Shown: one piece after another, positions 11,289-22,804 of the stretch
How positions within the stretch are numbered: position 1 is the first letter of the stretch
Layout: each line of letters begins with the position of its first letter
Assembly: GCA_039111635.1 (NCBI GenBank)
Contig: JBCAQO010000009.1
Span: 1,240,001-1,304,000, forward strand
DNA length: 64,000 bases
Source of the DNA: Heterobasidion occidentale
Taxonomy: Eukaryota > Basidiomycota > Agaricomycetes > Russulales > Bondarzewiaceae
Direction of reading: 5' to 3'
Notes under the pieces: model-generated
What the model was told of the DNA's origin: nothing
Database searches by the model: none
The model's input: only the letters and a program-made list of their open reading frames with translations
Made by a program: the position numbers and the translations under genes

Positions 11289-14200
11289 ATGTCGCACAAG
11301 GTCAAGATTGCGCGCGCCTGAGGCCTCGAATTAAGGGTGAACTCGATGACGAAGGCGTTCGCGTTGTTCATGCCGAGGATGACGGGCCTTCATCCATTTG
11401 CGTCACCAATCCGAGAGATATTTCTCAAGTCTTTAAGTTTCCGTATGTATCTGCAGCGCTTCTTGAATACTGTAGTCCGCTGTGGCTACATTGGCTGATT
11501 GGGCTAATGACTTCTGCTCGTCTGGCGCCAGGTTTTCTTCTTGTTACGACCAAACTTCAACACAGGAGGATATATTCCAAGCAGATGTAGAGCCCTTGAT
11601 TGATGTCGTTTACAGCGGTGTGGTGAGTGAGCATCGATTTCATAGTCTCGACCGCGAGCGTATCTTATAAGCCACTCATGGCTCCTATTCACACTTAGAC
11701 CGTAACGATCTTCGCATATGGCGTCACATCGTCAGGGAAAACTCATACAATGCAGGGGACAAAATCCCAGCCTGGTGTGATTCCGAGAGCTGTACAAGTA
11801 CGTCTATGTTTCTGATCCTACCCGTCTGTCCAGGCATGTTCTCGTCTTCTACTAAGCCACGTATAGGCAATCTTCGCCCGCGTCCCCAGCATTCGTCAGT
11901 TCAAGGTCTCTATCACTGCCTCGTACATGGAAATATATAAGGATGAGGTTTATGATTTGCTGGTCGATCGAGACATGGTATGTTCTTTTCACTTCTCCTC
12001 AATCTACAGTCGTCAGGGCATACTACGTCCATCGGCAATCATCTCAACTTCCAAAACTAACTTAAATTGCGTTTGCTCTGAACTGTGCAGGCGCCGAAAT
12101 TACCAGTTCGAGAGAATGACGTCGGCAAGGTTTTTGTCGCTAACCTCTCTTCTGTTCCCATCAGCACATTTGAAGAGTTTGACTCGATCTATACGTTAGT
12201 CTACATCATCTCCCCTATTTCCATGCCTTGTGTCTGAATCGCTGATTCCACGACAGTCAAGCCAATAAGCAACGATCTGTCGGATCAACGCTCCTGAACA
12301 GGGCATCCTCTCGATCTCACGCTATTGTAACGCTGGAGATCAGCATGTTAGATGTACAAGAGAACAAGAGTATGTGCCGCTCTATATTCTCCAGATAATG
12401 TGACACAACTCCGTTCCACAGCTCTTACGGGGAAGATCAATTTGGTCGATTTGGCAGGATCAGAGAACAATAAGGCATGTTTTTTTCCATAGCTGATTCG
12501 AACACCATTTGAATGTTTTCTTTTTCTTTTTCACCGATACAGTTGACTGGCAACGATCCCTCTCGAATGGCTGAGTCCGCAGCAATCAACAAATCGCTCA
12601 GTGTCCTCGGACAGGTTGTTCATGCCTTGAATCAAGGCGCTGTCAGTGTTCTTCCATACATCACCACACTTCTAACCTGAATGTTTCACCTGTTGTCACC
12701 TCGCAGTCGCGTATACCCTACCGGAATTCCAAACTCACGAGAATCTTGCAAGACGCCCTAGGTGGCGAGTCCGTTGGTTTGCTGATTTGCAATCTAGCAC
12801 CCGGTATCAAGTTCAGACAGGACACCCTCAACACTTTGAAGTACGGTTTAACGTTCTGCTGCCAAATCTACAAAAAGCTGACATCCCATGCTTAAAAGTT
12901 TCGCTGTTCGGACAAAGAATATCGAGAACAAACCTGTCATCAATGAGCGAGGCAAGCAGCTAGAATATTCCTGGATGTTCAAGGCTGACTTATGTTCAAT
13001 AGACAACAGACCAGTGCCTAAACCTCATTTCGCCGCCGTCCAGCAGGCTCCGCAAGTACAGAAAGCCGCTGTGCTACCCGCTCCGGTGGCTGCTGTACCT
13101 CGACCTTCAATCATCGGTGGTCGTCGACAATCTCTTGTGCCTAGCCTCGCGGGCCCCTCTCGTGTCCCACGCGTTTCCTCATTTGGCATAGCTGGCCCTG
13201 CCGCACCATATCCGACCTCCCATCAGCGTATGGAGAATGGTGTGGGAAATGTCCAAACCAATAGAACTAGCCTGCAGCTCACGGACAAAGAAATTGACGA
13301 ACGGGTAAGTCATACAAGCAATATGAATCCGGATCAGGTTTATCGCATAAGAATTCATTCAAATTGGTGTAGATATCAAAAGCCGTGGAAGCAGAAGTGG
13401 CTAGACGACTGGAGGAACGCGAGAAGGAGCGCTTGAAAGAGGAGGAACAGCGTGCGAAGGAGCTTCAGTCTCAGGCTCTCCAGGCCTTAGCCTCTTCGTC
13501 ACCGAGAGAGCAGGATAATATCCCGTCAGGATTGCTGTCTCCTATCCTTAGACGGCATCAAGACCTTGACAATGAGCTCAGACAGCGGCTTCACGACCTA
13601 GAGAAGAAGTAGTGAGTCGGTTGATAAACCAACCACGCGTCTTTGAGGGTTGATCACTTACTTCATTCCAGCGAGCGCGGCAGTAAAGAGGTTGCAATGG
13701 CTGGAGGGATGTCGCCCATTTCTCGGAAGAAGACGGGACGAGCATATGTCGCTCTTGCCCGAGCCCATTCTGAGAAGTAAGACTTGCATGCGTTTCTCGA
13801 TCAGGGATCAATCGATCAATGACTGAAACACTGTCTACAGGGGTGATCTGCACGTTGCTCTCGACTTGTATCGCAAAGCGGAGTCATACGTTCCCGACAA
13901 CATCAAATTGAAAGAGAGGTGGATACTCTTCCTCATTGAAGTCTTTTTGTACAGACTTACATACCATCGACATTAATTCTGACTACCACACTCCTTTGTT
14001 TTTTTTTTGCTTTCGATGGCGTGTTCGCGTACTCGTGTCGCGTTGCGCTGTGTGTGCCGTGATGCGTGTGATGCAACTCGACCAACAAACAGGATCATCG
14101 AGATCGAATGGGCTGTCAAGAACGGGAAGGAGTTCAAGCCATCACCGAAGAAGCCCAGGAAGACAAAGACAAAGAAGAAGGGCAAAGAGGGCAAGGCGAA

Positions 14201-14546
14201 GGGAGCGCAAATGCTGTATGAACAGAGGGCAGCGAGTGGGATGGAGACCGTTATCGAGGTGCCCGACGAAGAGGAAGGAGAAGCAGGTTTCGTGGTGCTG
14301 GATGTCGTACCGGAGGTGGCCAAAGAAAGCGAGGATGAGGAGACAGTGGAGAGTTTGCTGGAACAAAGAGATGTCGAGCTCGGAAGGTTCAAACGGATGA
14401 TGAAACATCGATTCGGCAGCGAGGTCACTAATAGTCCAACCAAGCGGGGCGCGCATGATCAGGAGGGCGTGGACATGGAGACACCGATGAAGAAACAACG
14501 AAAGAACAGGAGTCAGGAGACTGTTGGAGGCAGCGATATTGAGTAG
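11289..14546 (+). CDS. Kinesin-10 (KIF22/Kid-like) motor protein
   Basis: This is a microtubule motor of the chromokinesin type. Fourteen exons give 746 residues once one missing base is allowed for. Motor landmarks: P-loop [11 protein letters not shown] (exon 3), switch [12 protein letters not shown] (exon 6), switch [10 protein letters not shown] (exon 7), then [18 protein letters not shown] and [16 protein letters not shown]. The neck [17 protein letters not shown] resembles KIF22. The C-terminal part has a proline/alanine-rich linker, a coiled coil ([20 protein letters not shown]), a TPR-like helix pair ([17 protein letters not shown]) and a basic nuclear tail. The splice from exon 7 to 8 uses a GC donor (12475). 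In exon 1 the frame slips by one base within 11310-11317, between KVKIA and LRPRIKGE. The rest is open, so a consensus error is likely, with a recent null allele as the alternative. Confidence 0.88.
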
Positions 14547-15363
14547 GATGCAGATGCGCTTGTGAGAAAGGTATCCACATTTGAGTTTTGATCAGGACAA
14601 GCATTTCATGTGTTTCGTATGTGTGGATTTTCTTCATGTTTTGTTCGTCGCTATGTTTGATTGCTATCTTCTGTGTCGTGTGCAGGCTTAACATGACAAC
14701 TCCAAGTTGGACATCGTTCATTGGTGCGCGAGGGTGTGTCTGCGATCCCCACGTTGCCTTGGCCTTTGAACAGGATCAGGATGTCAACTTTCTTATGGTT
14801 CCTAATCTCTGACGCATCAGCGGAATCAACAGAAGCCCCTCCTTTTCTGTTCCGTCCGGGTGCAGTACCGTTTTTGGCGCTGATTCGAGCGCTGAACGTT
14901 ACGCCAGCCTTGGCAAAGTACATGCTGTAACACGCAGGAGGTGTACTTTGGATGGCTCTACTGAAAAACATTTAATCAGGTTCTACAATGCTTTTGCACG
15001 ATGTTCGTCTTGATAGCATGTCAGCGACACAAATATGTCCGTACGGATAGAATGGTGGGAGTCGAAGCCCGAAGTCTGTGAAACCTATTCCTTGAACGGT
15101 ATCCGCAGTCATTCGCACGCCAGGTGCGCGTTTTGTTGTCCAATCGATGCTCTGCATCAGAGCTGGTCATACCGACAGAGCCCAACTGGCAGCCTGAATC
15201 GCCGCTTCCATGTTGGCTGACGCGTTTCCGCATGGGAAATGATCGCGCGTGTGTCCATCGTTGTATTTAAGCCTGGCAGCTTCAAGACACGTTTCAGCTT
15301 TCTTTTCCTGTTCCCTCGAGGTGGTGCTTACAGCCATACCGCCATTCACGTCGAGTTACACAC
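14547..15363. other. Intergenic region, unclear
   Basis: About 800 bp between the kinesin stop and the cytochrome b561 ATG. A minus-strand open stretch (14971-14651) reads as plausible protein but has no family that I know. A second at 15349-15167 lies upstream of it, with no sound splice between the two. I looked for a DOMON domain that could precede b561 on the + strand and found none. Confidence 0.35.
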
Positions 15364-16269
15364 ATGTCCAACTTTGTCCTGCCGCTCTCGCAAGTCGAGA
15401 AGGATGCAAGGAATCATGCACTGCTTTGTTCCATCGGGTTTTTGATTTTGCTTCCCCTCGGCAGCCTTACTGCACGATATTTGCGGACAGTCACGAACGG
15501 GTGAGTACGCCTGCGATTGGAACTGCAGTATCTTCTAATCCGCCTCCATTCTCTGTGCCGCGTCTGCTCCCGAAAGCTGGTGGTTTGGTCACTGGTTGAC
15601 CAATTTTGTGGTCGCGGGCCCTGTGATCTTCGCGGGTTGGGCTCTAGGGTACAAGACGACGAATGAAGGGTTTACGGGGGGACATTTCAATGATCCACAC
15701 AAGGTGCGTCTTCATGCTACGGTTTATTTGAGTATTATATTCTGACTTGGATCGTGTGGTCACAGAGAATTGGACTCACACTCCTGATCTTGTATTGTAT
15801 CCAGCTCCTCCTGGGCATGTTCATTCATTTCTTCCGCGTACCCTTCTTGTTCGTGGGGCATCGACCCCCACAGAATTACTTTCACGCCATATTTGGCTTG
15901 ATCATACTCGCTCTCGCGGCGTACCAAGTATGTTCATCAACGTCTTAGGGAGATGATGATGACGTATGACGATTGCTCAGGTCCATTACGGTTTGTATAC
16001 CGAGTGGGTGTTCTCGACTGGGAACCTACATCCCGTTCCTGAATCCGCGAAGCATGCATGGCTAGCACTCATAATTGTGCGTCATCATCATCTTATCAAA
16101 ATATAATCAGAACTGACTATGATGATTTTCGTGTTCCATCTCACAGGTCTTCTGGTCACTTTATGCTCTGGGCTTGGCATTTCTGCCAAGGCAGTATCGA
16201 CAAGAAAGTGATGGGCGATTGCCTCAGCATGATAAGAGGGTATCAGAAGGGAGAAATTCAAGCAAGTGA
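15364..16269 (+). CDS. Single-domain cytochrome b561 family membrane protein
   Basis: This is a di-haem b561-type membrane protein, which in the family carries electrons across membranes, often to ferric iron or monodehydroascorbate. Five exons (15364-15500, 15577-15703, 15766-15927, 15981-16076, 16147-16269) join in frame to 214 residues. The hydrophobic helices and candidate haem histidines are visible: RNHALLCSIGFLILLPLG, FGHWL, the GMFIHFF helix, YFHAIFGLIILALAAYQVHYG, KHAWLALIIVFWSLYALG. The N-terminus (MSNFVLPLSQVEKD) has no DOMON or other added domain and the C-terminus is short and polar. A third reductase-type gene within 16 kb of the two ferric reductases is notable. I see no iron-GATA site in front of it. 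Confidence 0.82.
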
Positions 16270-16678
16270 GGGAGACCACCGATCACAGTATCGGGGTGCC
16301 GTAGAGTGAGCGTAAGAGGTGCGACATCGGAGGCAGAGAGAGGATTGTAATGATACATTCACAGACGTGAAGGGACAGTCCTGGCTACACGGATGGCGTT
16401 GGTCCTGTATCTAGTATACGGACATGGACTTGTCTAGGTAACGATACAGTGAGATCAAGATAGAACGAAAGGATAGCGGAAACGAAATGCAAACTGCGAA
16501 TTTGGAAACCGAAGGATATAAGAATGGGTATCTTTGGGTATCGGGGCCGTCCCTGAAGGACAGTTTTATCACGCCGTGGTCGACCATCGAGGTCGCGGAG
16601 GAGTGCCGAGCGTGGTGATCGCCCTAGTCGATGCGGACCCTGTGCAAGCAACAAGAACGCATCTGTTTTGTTTGTTGT

Positions 16679-18535
16679 CTAACCGGCGTAACCCGCCGCA
16701 TTGTGGCAGGCCGAATAACCCGAGCCATCCGGGGGTTTGGAAGTGGGCCATGGCGAAGATGAAGACGAAGACGAAGACGAAGTGGCGTATGGCCATGTGG
16801 TCACCTGATCGGCGGGGCCTTGATATGAGTGGTGACGATGGGAAGTGGAAGGAAGGCCTGCGGAGTCTGAGGAGCCATACGTCGACGTCCCACCAGCCGG
16901 CTGGTCGTATGGGGATTGTCGATGCTGAGGGTGCTGGGGGTGCGAACGAGTGGAGGGTCCCTGTGGGGAGTAGGCGACGAAGTCGGGGAAGTTTCCGGAT
17001 AGGAAGAGAGCGCCCACAAGGAGCGAGCTTGAGGACGGTGTGGGGTATATCATGACGCCCGCACCCGGAAGCCTGTCTGGGGCATTCCAGGGCGCAAAAG
17101 CGACCTGCCGAGCAAGGGTGAGTAGGTAGTTGGCCAACAATGATCGGGACGGGCGGATCTCACCATTTGGTTGTCGTACAAAAGCCGAGAGAATGTTGTA
17201 AACCTTGCCGAGTTGGCCAAGTTGGCTGCCGGGTCCGAAAGCCTGTCGGGCATGAAAGCGCAGACGGGAGGATTGTTCCGTCTAACCCAATCGGCGACGT
17301 CGTGTGGAGTGGCGCGGCGCTGGCTCAGGTAGACGTATAGGTGTGAGGGCCAGAGATCCATCCGGCTTCAATACCGATGTCAATATTGACGATCGCAGGG
17401 TCTGATGCGTGGACTCACTTGTCGCCGTCGGTTTCGGCAGCAGTCACGAACACATCTTCGAAGGAGTTGCCCCGCGAAGAGGTGAGGTGGGTTAGGGTGA
17501 GAGAGCCAGACCACGACCTGGACTGGGGAACTTGTTCCGCCGGCGGGGGAATGAACGCCTCGAGATGTGTGGGTTGGCGGAATACCATCGCTTTGGAGGA
17601 GAGAATTACAGGCATGCTAGGCACCTCTTTAACGGGATGAGGGATGGCTGGTGTACATAATACGTGGGGGTACTTATGCGTGGGCGATTATCTAGGGTAT
17701 CAGGGATGTGCCGAGTCGATGCTGGAGCATCCAGATGCTCGGGCATGCTGGGGCGACCCATAATGGAGAAGCAAGCTATCAAAGTCAAATTTTGGGTCCG
17801 TGGGTAAGGAGGGGGGATCTGAAGATTTTGCTGTCCCATGTACGTCCTGCGCTGCGCCGGACCAGGCGTCCATGCGATCTGTGAAGAGAGTCGAATCGAT
17901 CAAGGCACTGACGCCTTGTCTAAAGCGCCAGAGGGAGTGGCATAGACCAAGACTGGAGCCTGCAGCTTACTGCGGCGACATGGTGAAGATTTGAATGCGG
18001 TAGGTATGACAGAGTGAGCTGGTCAGAGATGATCTGGGCGTGCCTGACAGATCGAATCCGGTTGAATGTCGGGACGTGAGCGGATGACCTCGACAACAGA
18101 GGAAAGAGAGGCGTGGGCCCCGTCTCCAGGACGCCCTACCCGAGTCTCCGCGTAGATGTGCTGATGATTGCGTCAGTGATAGCGTACAGACAAAGGAAGA
18201 TGAATTACGGCAAGCGACCGTGAGCGCCGGTCACATCGAACATCGAAGACGCGTCCCACCGGAGTACTTTCTTATGGCCGCCTGCTACATCGTGGCGCGC
18301 AATGGCCAACGTAGCTCCCGCAGCGGTCGCTCACGGCTTGGACGAAGAGGATGTTCACGTGCGCAAAAGCCGGGAAGTCCGTGACGCTCTGAGTCAAGAT
18401 TGGGCACATCGGGCAGAACAAACGGCACTTTTCTTCCGAGCAGGCGCCGATCCTGCTCGACATTGTCAGCGTCGTCACACCGTCCCTTTCAAGGCGAGCG
18501 CAGCGAGCATCGTCAAGACGATAGTTCCTATCCAT
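16679..18535 (-). CDS. Unidentified protein with serine-rich tail (approximate bounds)
   Basis: Real coding sequence, product unknown. Three 3' exons are clear: about 17624-17425 (FRQPTHLEAFIPPPAEQVP then SRSWSGSLTLTHL), about 17360-17157 (WPSHLYVYLSQRRATPHDVA to FSRLLYDNQM) and 17104-16679 (VAFAPWNAPDRLPGAGVMIY, LLVGALFLSGNFPDF, then a Ser/Pro/His-rich tail with nine serines in a row). Intron borders fit GT-AG. The layout (WSG strand, helix-rich middle, GVMIYP strand) resembles the SPOC/PTOV beta-barrel of Med25-type proteins, but that is only a fold-level impression. Upstream coding-looking segments exist (HIYAETRVGRPGDGAHASL at about 18150; HKKVLRWDASSMFDVTG at about 18260), so the 5' end probably reaches about 18.5 kb. 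I could not fix the start. Confidence 0.45.
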
Positions 18536-19082
18536 GTGCCACGCAACTTCAATCCCGCTTCACCCAACGTCCTCCTATTTACTTGTTCTCAAGCTCTCAC
18601 TCCCTATTCCGTCTGCCTTCACGACCACTCGTCATGCTTGTCTACGCCGGAACTCCCGATCAACACCCCGTCCAGGTTTGTACGATGGGGTTATGTGTCT
18701 GTATATACTAGGGCTATCTTCATGTTCGTGGCCATTCACACGAGATTTCAGCACAAATTTCAATTCGCGGCATCACTGACATGTTTTCTTTTATCCAAAA
18801 AACTTTACCTGACGAGCCCACGGATCAACACTCTTCTATCGGTGCGAGCGTCAATGAGAAGATGTCATATCGTATCTGTCTCGACATAGCCAGGCACACA
18901 CTCATACTTCTGACAGTGCTTTACTCCAAGGATTCGGGAGCCGTTAATTAAATCAATCAGTGGTTGCCGACTCATAGGCAGTCGGAGGCTGTCGGACGTC
19001 GCGAAGATGCGAGCAAACGCCTAGGGCCCACCGGAGCCGTACTGGCGAATGGGGGTTGCTACTTACGTTTCTCCTCGTCGCA
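18536..19082. other. Intergenic or 5' region, uncertain
   Basis: This region is pyrimidine-rich on the + strand. A short open start at 18633 (MLVYAGTPDQHPVQ followed by a GT donor) could be a first exon of the gene fragment to the right, but I could not join them. Nothing else is supported. Confidence 0.3.
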
Positions 19083-19770
19083 GTACAGGGGTCTCCTCGC
19101 CATCCAAAAGCTAGTAGGCAAGATCAGGGAGTCCCCCTTGTTCCTCAACGAGCAATTTGTAAAACGCCATGCATCATGTGTGCAGACGCTTCTGCGCTCT
19201 TCTACATTGAATGAGCACATGCCACCTGTCTGCGAGGTAGGTGAAGTTATAAGAGGCGGGCAAGCCTAACAGGATTATAATATAGACTTGATTCAGTCTG
19301 ACCGACGTGGGCTTACTCTGTGTAAAGGTGAGCAGTCTTATACAGTATTCCATCGGCCCTTCGCGAAGGCATACTGTCGGTACCATGGGCGACGTCACTG
19401 GGATGCTCGACTGACAGTGTGAGATCACTTACATAGGAAGGCATAGTGAAGGGCATGTCGGAACGAAGGCTTCACGGCCCGTCCCGCCCCTCTTTGCCTC
19501 CGGAAAGCACAAGAAGCTGGCTATATTTGCCTCATCTTTGCGACCAACATGGATATTACTGCTTGAAGAAGCCCTCACCCTGAGACTGACTTTCTGCAGC
19601 TCACCTTTCGTCCACGTCCAAAATACAGATCTGGAACTTTGCATTTGTATGGTTCTGAGTATGTTAGCGCTAATGATTCTTATTTCCAACACCCCATCTT
19701 TCTCAGCGCTGAGTTCGGTTTCGTCATCCGCAAACATGAAACTGCTCGCTTGCATGAATTAATAAGCTGA
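19083..19770 (+). CDS. Unidentified gene, 3' exons only
   Basis: Two stretches read as protein. The first (about 19083-19240, YRGLLAIQKLVGKIRE then FLNEQFVKRHASCVQTLL) ends at a GTAGGT donor. The last (19600-19770) opens after a TTCTGCAG acceptor and gives 56 residues (LTFRPRPKYRSGTLHLYG, then DSYFQHPIFLSAEFGFVIRK), ending at TGA 19768-19770. A segment between them (KKLAIFASSLRPTWILLLEE, about 19515-19570) may be a further exon. I know no family with this tail. The gene may be intact with unseen 5' exons or a remnant. Confidence 0.33.
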
Positions 19771-21172
19771 TGGAAACACTTTTTCGACGGGAAAGCTTAA
19801 ATGGTATCAGTCTGAATGATATGCCCCGAGGCCTCGCTGGACAATATAGCGTCAAACACAAGTCGATCTCCGCCATTTAATTCATCAGTCGTGCCAGTCA
19901 CTGTGGTGAATTACTGAGGGCCATAAGTAAATTTTTGATATTCATGGCACAACGCGGTCGTGTGGCCATCTTCAGAGATTGTGAGGGTGCCACAATTCAT
20001 CCATCATTATTTCACACTTCTTGGGACTGCAGATACCAAATTTCTCCGTCGCCATCGACAGAGCACACTTATCTTCGCTATTTTTTATGGAGCTCAAAGC
20101 GGCCCTGGTGAGTTACTAACACCAAATAATGTCGTCTCGAGACATAATGATGGCATGTTATCCAGTCCAGATGATTTTCCTCCGCTTTCCGATACCCATC
20201 CATACACAAGCAGTCCGACTCGGGCCTACGCCTCCCAAAGAGAGTGCTTGTCCTTCTCTTTCGGCCGCCGCTGGGCCGCTAACGACTGCCAGTTTACCAA
20301 GATTGCGTCGAACGACTGCGGGCCAGGGAATATTAGAGGATACGACAAGTCCGCACATAATGCCGTATTTACAAGACAGCTCTATTACGAGGGAGTCGAA
20401 TCTGGGGCGGGCGCCTTCTGCTTTGCCGTAAAAATAGTGGTCATACCGGACTTCTCTAGTTCTTGAGCATACGATGAGAGGGAGGCAGTCGTAATATCAT
20501 GTCCGAACTCCATATGCTGTTATTCGCCTTTCCGACGGTGACGAAACATCGCACTACGGGATTGGAGCTTCAAGCTTCGAACTCCAAGCGCTTCCGCTTC
20601 AGGCCATCTCTGAGGTGTACCTTGCAACACTGGAAATCGGGTTTCCCTGGACAGCACGGAAGGACGGAAGGGGCCGATGAGCCTGAAACGCCGGTTTGAT
20701 GCTTGAGCTGCGGGCATGTGGGCCGCCCGGAATTTCGCCTGGACTTAGGAACAATGAACCCGAGGATGCGGGAAACCGTCTGTATTATAGGCATTGCGCT
20801 GTTTTCACAAAACGGCATCAGGTACTTAGCTAACCAAGGACGACCCTCGTATGTTAGAAGACACTGAGCGTACCATCATGAGTAAACAGCTGAAAAGTCT
20901 GAGGCGCATTTGTGGACTATGCGGAGAAGTCGTTGAATGAACTGGCAGAACACTTGGGGGCGCACGCCTATTACTAGTTCCCAAAACGCAAGAAGTTTTT
21001 TGAGATTGCGGCGATCCGTTTCTGCGTTATGGCAACAGCCGAGATAGTTCAACGTATATTGCATCGTGTGCATCTGGCGGTCTTGAGTATTTGTCCATTC
21101 ACTGAAGGTATGGGGGCGCAGCCTTGGGGATGTGATACCAATGGAATGCGACTCAGAATATGAGGTCTGCGG
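19771..21172. other. Sparse region, no supported gene
   Basis: Several open stretches of 60-170 codons exist on both strands but none shows a domain or a convincing splice chain. A minus-strand segment at 21073-20876 could be a 3' exon of the gene to the right. Confidence 0.3.
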
Positions 21173-22064
21173 TTAGACCAGGAAGATTGTGTGCTCGTTA
21201 AATTGGGCCACGGGTACCCGAGGAAGGCGAATAGGCCGGGAGCATGATAGTGCTGGATGTATGAGATCAGTGAGATTTATAGAGTAGTCAGAAACGGGTG
21301 TGCTCGTGGGCAAGTCGGGGTATCTGTTTGAGGAAATCTCAACTCGTACCACCATCGACGGTTTCGAAAAGGTCATAAAGACAGCTCGTATGGAATTGGC
21401 TAATAAGGCAAGGCCTTGAAACGCCATCATAGGATCTGAGCTTGTGGCCCATATTTTCACACCGTGATGTGTGGTTTTAGGGTCGTTATAAGTCCTAAAG
21501 CCCTCTGAGTTTGCCATCCAAGGTGTCCGATAGACAAGGTCGATTGCTTTTCAATATTTAAGATAAGATCAAAAAGAAAGCAGGATCTTGCGGGTGCAAT
21601 ATGCTAGAAGAATTCCGCAAGAAATTGAGCTTACCAAATTGGGCGCTGTCAAGGTCGAAGAGGAAGTCCGTTCAAGATAGAACAATAAGCCGGGGTTGCA
21701 CTTGACTACTGCCGATGGCGTACCTCATATATATGATAGATGTGGCCTGGCTACACGCGTGGTTAGGGACAGAACCGGGAGGTTGTAGGTAAGGCTGCAG
21801 GGACTTTTGCATCCGTTGAGCAGTGAAAGTCTTTGGGAGGGCGTCTGATAAGTTTGCTGGTAGGACGGTCAGTCCTGGATCTGGAAGCAATTCGAGAAGG
21901 GAGCAGACAGACCAGCCCATGCAGATTGAAGCGGTGTTCAATCGACCCCACCCTCCGACCTCTCGAGTGATTGTTGCATCTGTCCTGATTGGTTCTTGAG
22001 GAGAGCTTCCATTCAGGGCATACTTGTTGCATATCCAGACAAGTTGTCGAACTTCATCGATCAT
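21173..22064 (-). CDS. Possible unidentified gene, minus strand
   Basis: Two open segments look like coding sequence: 22064-21672 (MIDEVRQLVWICNKYALNG, later SLLELLPDPGLTVLPANL) and 21517-21173 (MANSEGFRTYNDPKTTHHG, then AFQGLALLANSIRAV and VVRVEISSNRYPDLP). The join between them is not clear. I recognise no family. It may belong with the secreted-type exon at 22702-22574 just upstream on the same strand, or be a separate or decayed gene. Confidence 0.3.
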
Positions 22065-22573
22065 ATTCTACGGATACGGTCACTGGAGCAACAAGATCGT
22101 CCTGAGAAAGATGATCGCCTTCAGATAATATAAATGTAAAGTATTTGAACGCGAAGAACGTACTCACCTCAGGGTAGAACCCAAGAAACAGAACCTGACA
22201 AGTGCGATGCTGAGTTCAAGTCAACCTGGTTCTCGAGCCAAAGGAGAGCAATGCGATAGCAAGAAAATCAAAGCCGAGTTGCTTCGGAAAGAGCACCCGA
22301 GAATGGCGGCTGCTTGGTACTCGACTAATGTCGAATAATGTTCTGATGCCTCAACTCCTTATGGCGGTTGTCACAGTAAACGACACCCCGCAGTTGGCGT
22401 TTTCAAGCGCTTCTCCATGAGCTCACGAACGCCAGTGGTTAAGTCGGTTATTCAAGAAGCGTTGTGAAGCTCATAGCACTCAGGGTCACCGCCCGTCTGT
22501 GTGTCCTACAACGTACTACGAAGAGTTATCCTGAGTTCAAACATTCAAAACTGTCAGAGATGGGACATCATAC

Positions 22574-22702
22574 CTTGGCTGGATGCTGGGCAGAGGTGAG
22601 ATGTGGGAGTTGGTCAGTCGGCGTCGATAGAGCCGACATTGGTAGGGACACTCGGGCAACCAAGCCCAGTGCAAGAAGGCTGAAAGTTTCTTTCGAAAAC
22701 AT
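22574..22702 (-). CDS. First exon of a putative secreted protein
   Basis: ATG at 22702 opens a 43-codon exon ending at a GTATGA donor (22573). The first 25 or so residues look like a signal peptide: short basic/polar start, hydrophobic core FSLLALGLVARVSL and a small-residue cleavage region MSALS. Later exons are not fixed. Downstream minus-strand pieces that read well include DPECYELHNAS (about 22470) and ENANCGVSFTVTTA (about 22385), both with single cysteines as in small secreted fungal proteins. The ATG lies 102 bp from the divergent eIF2-alpha start. No family is recognised. Confidence 0.4.
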
Positions 22703-22804
22703 GTTCAACTTCAAGAACTTCGAGTGAACGGTACGGATGATGTAATCAAGTAGTCTGTCCTTGACTCTTCCTTTCTATCTTGTCACTGCCACTCTTCGCC
22801 CATC

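Noticed and set aside
14651..15349. Minus-strand gene upstream of cytochrome b561
   Set aside because: Two open pieces exist but the only intron joining them cleanly would be about 20 nt, too short, and neither piece resembles a known protein.
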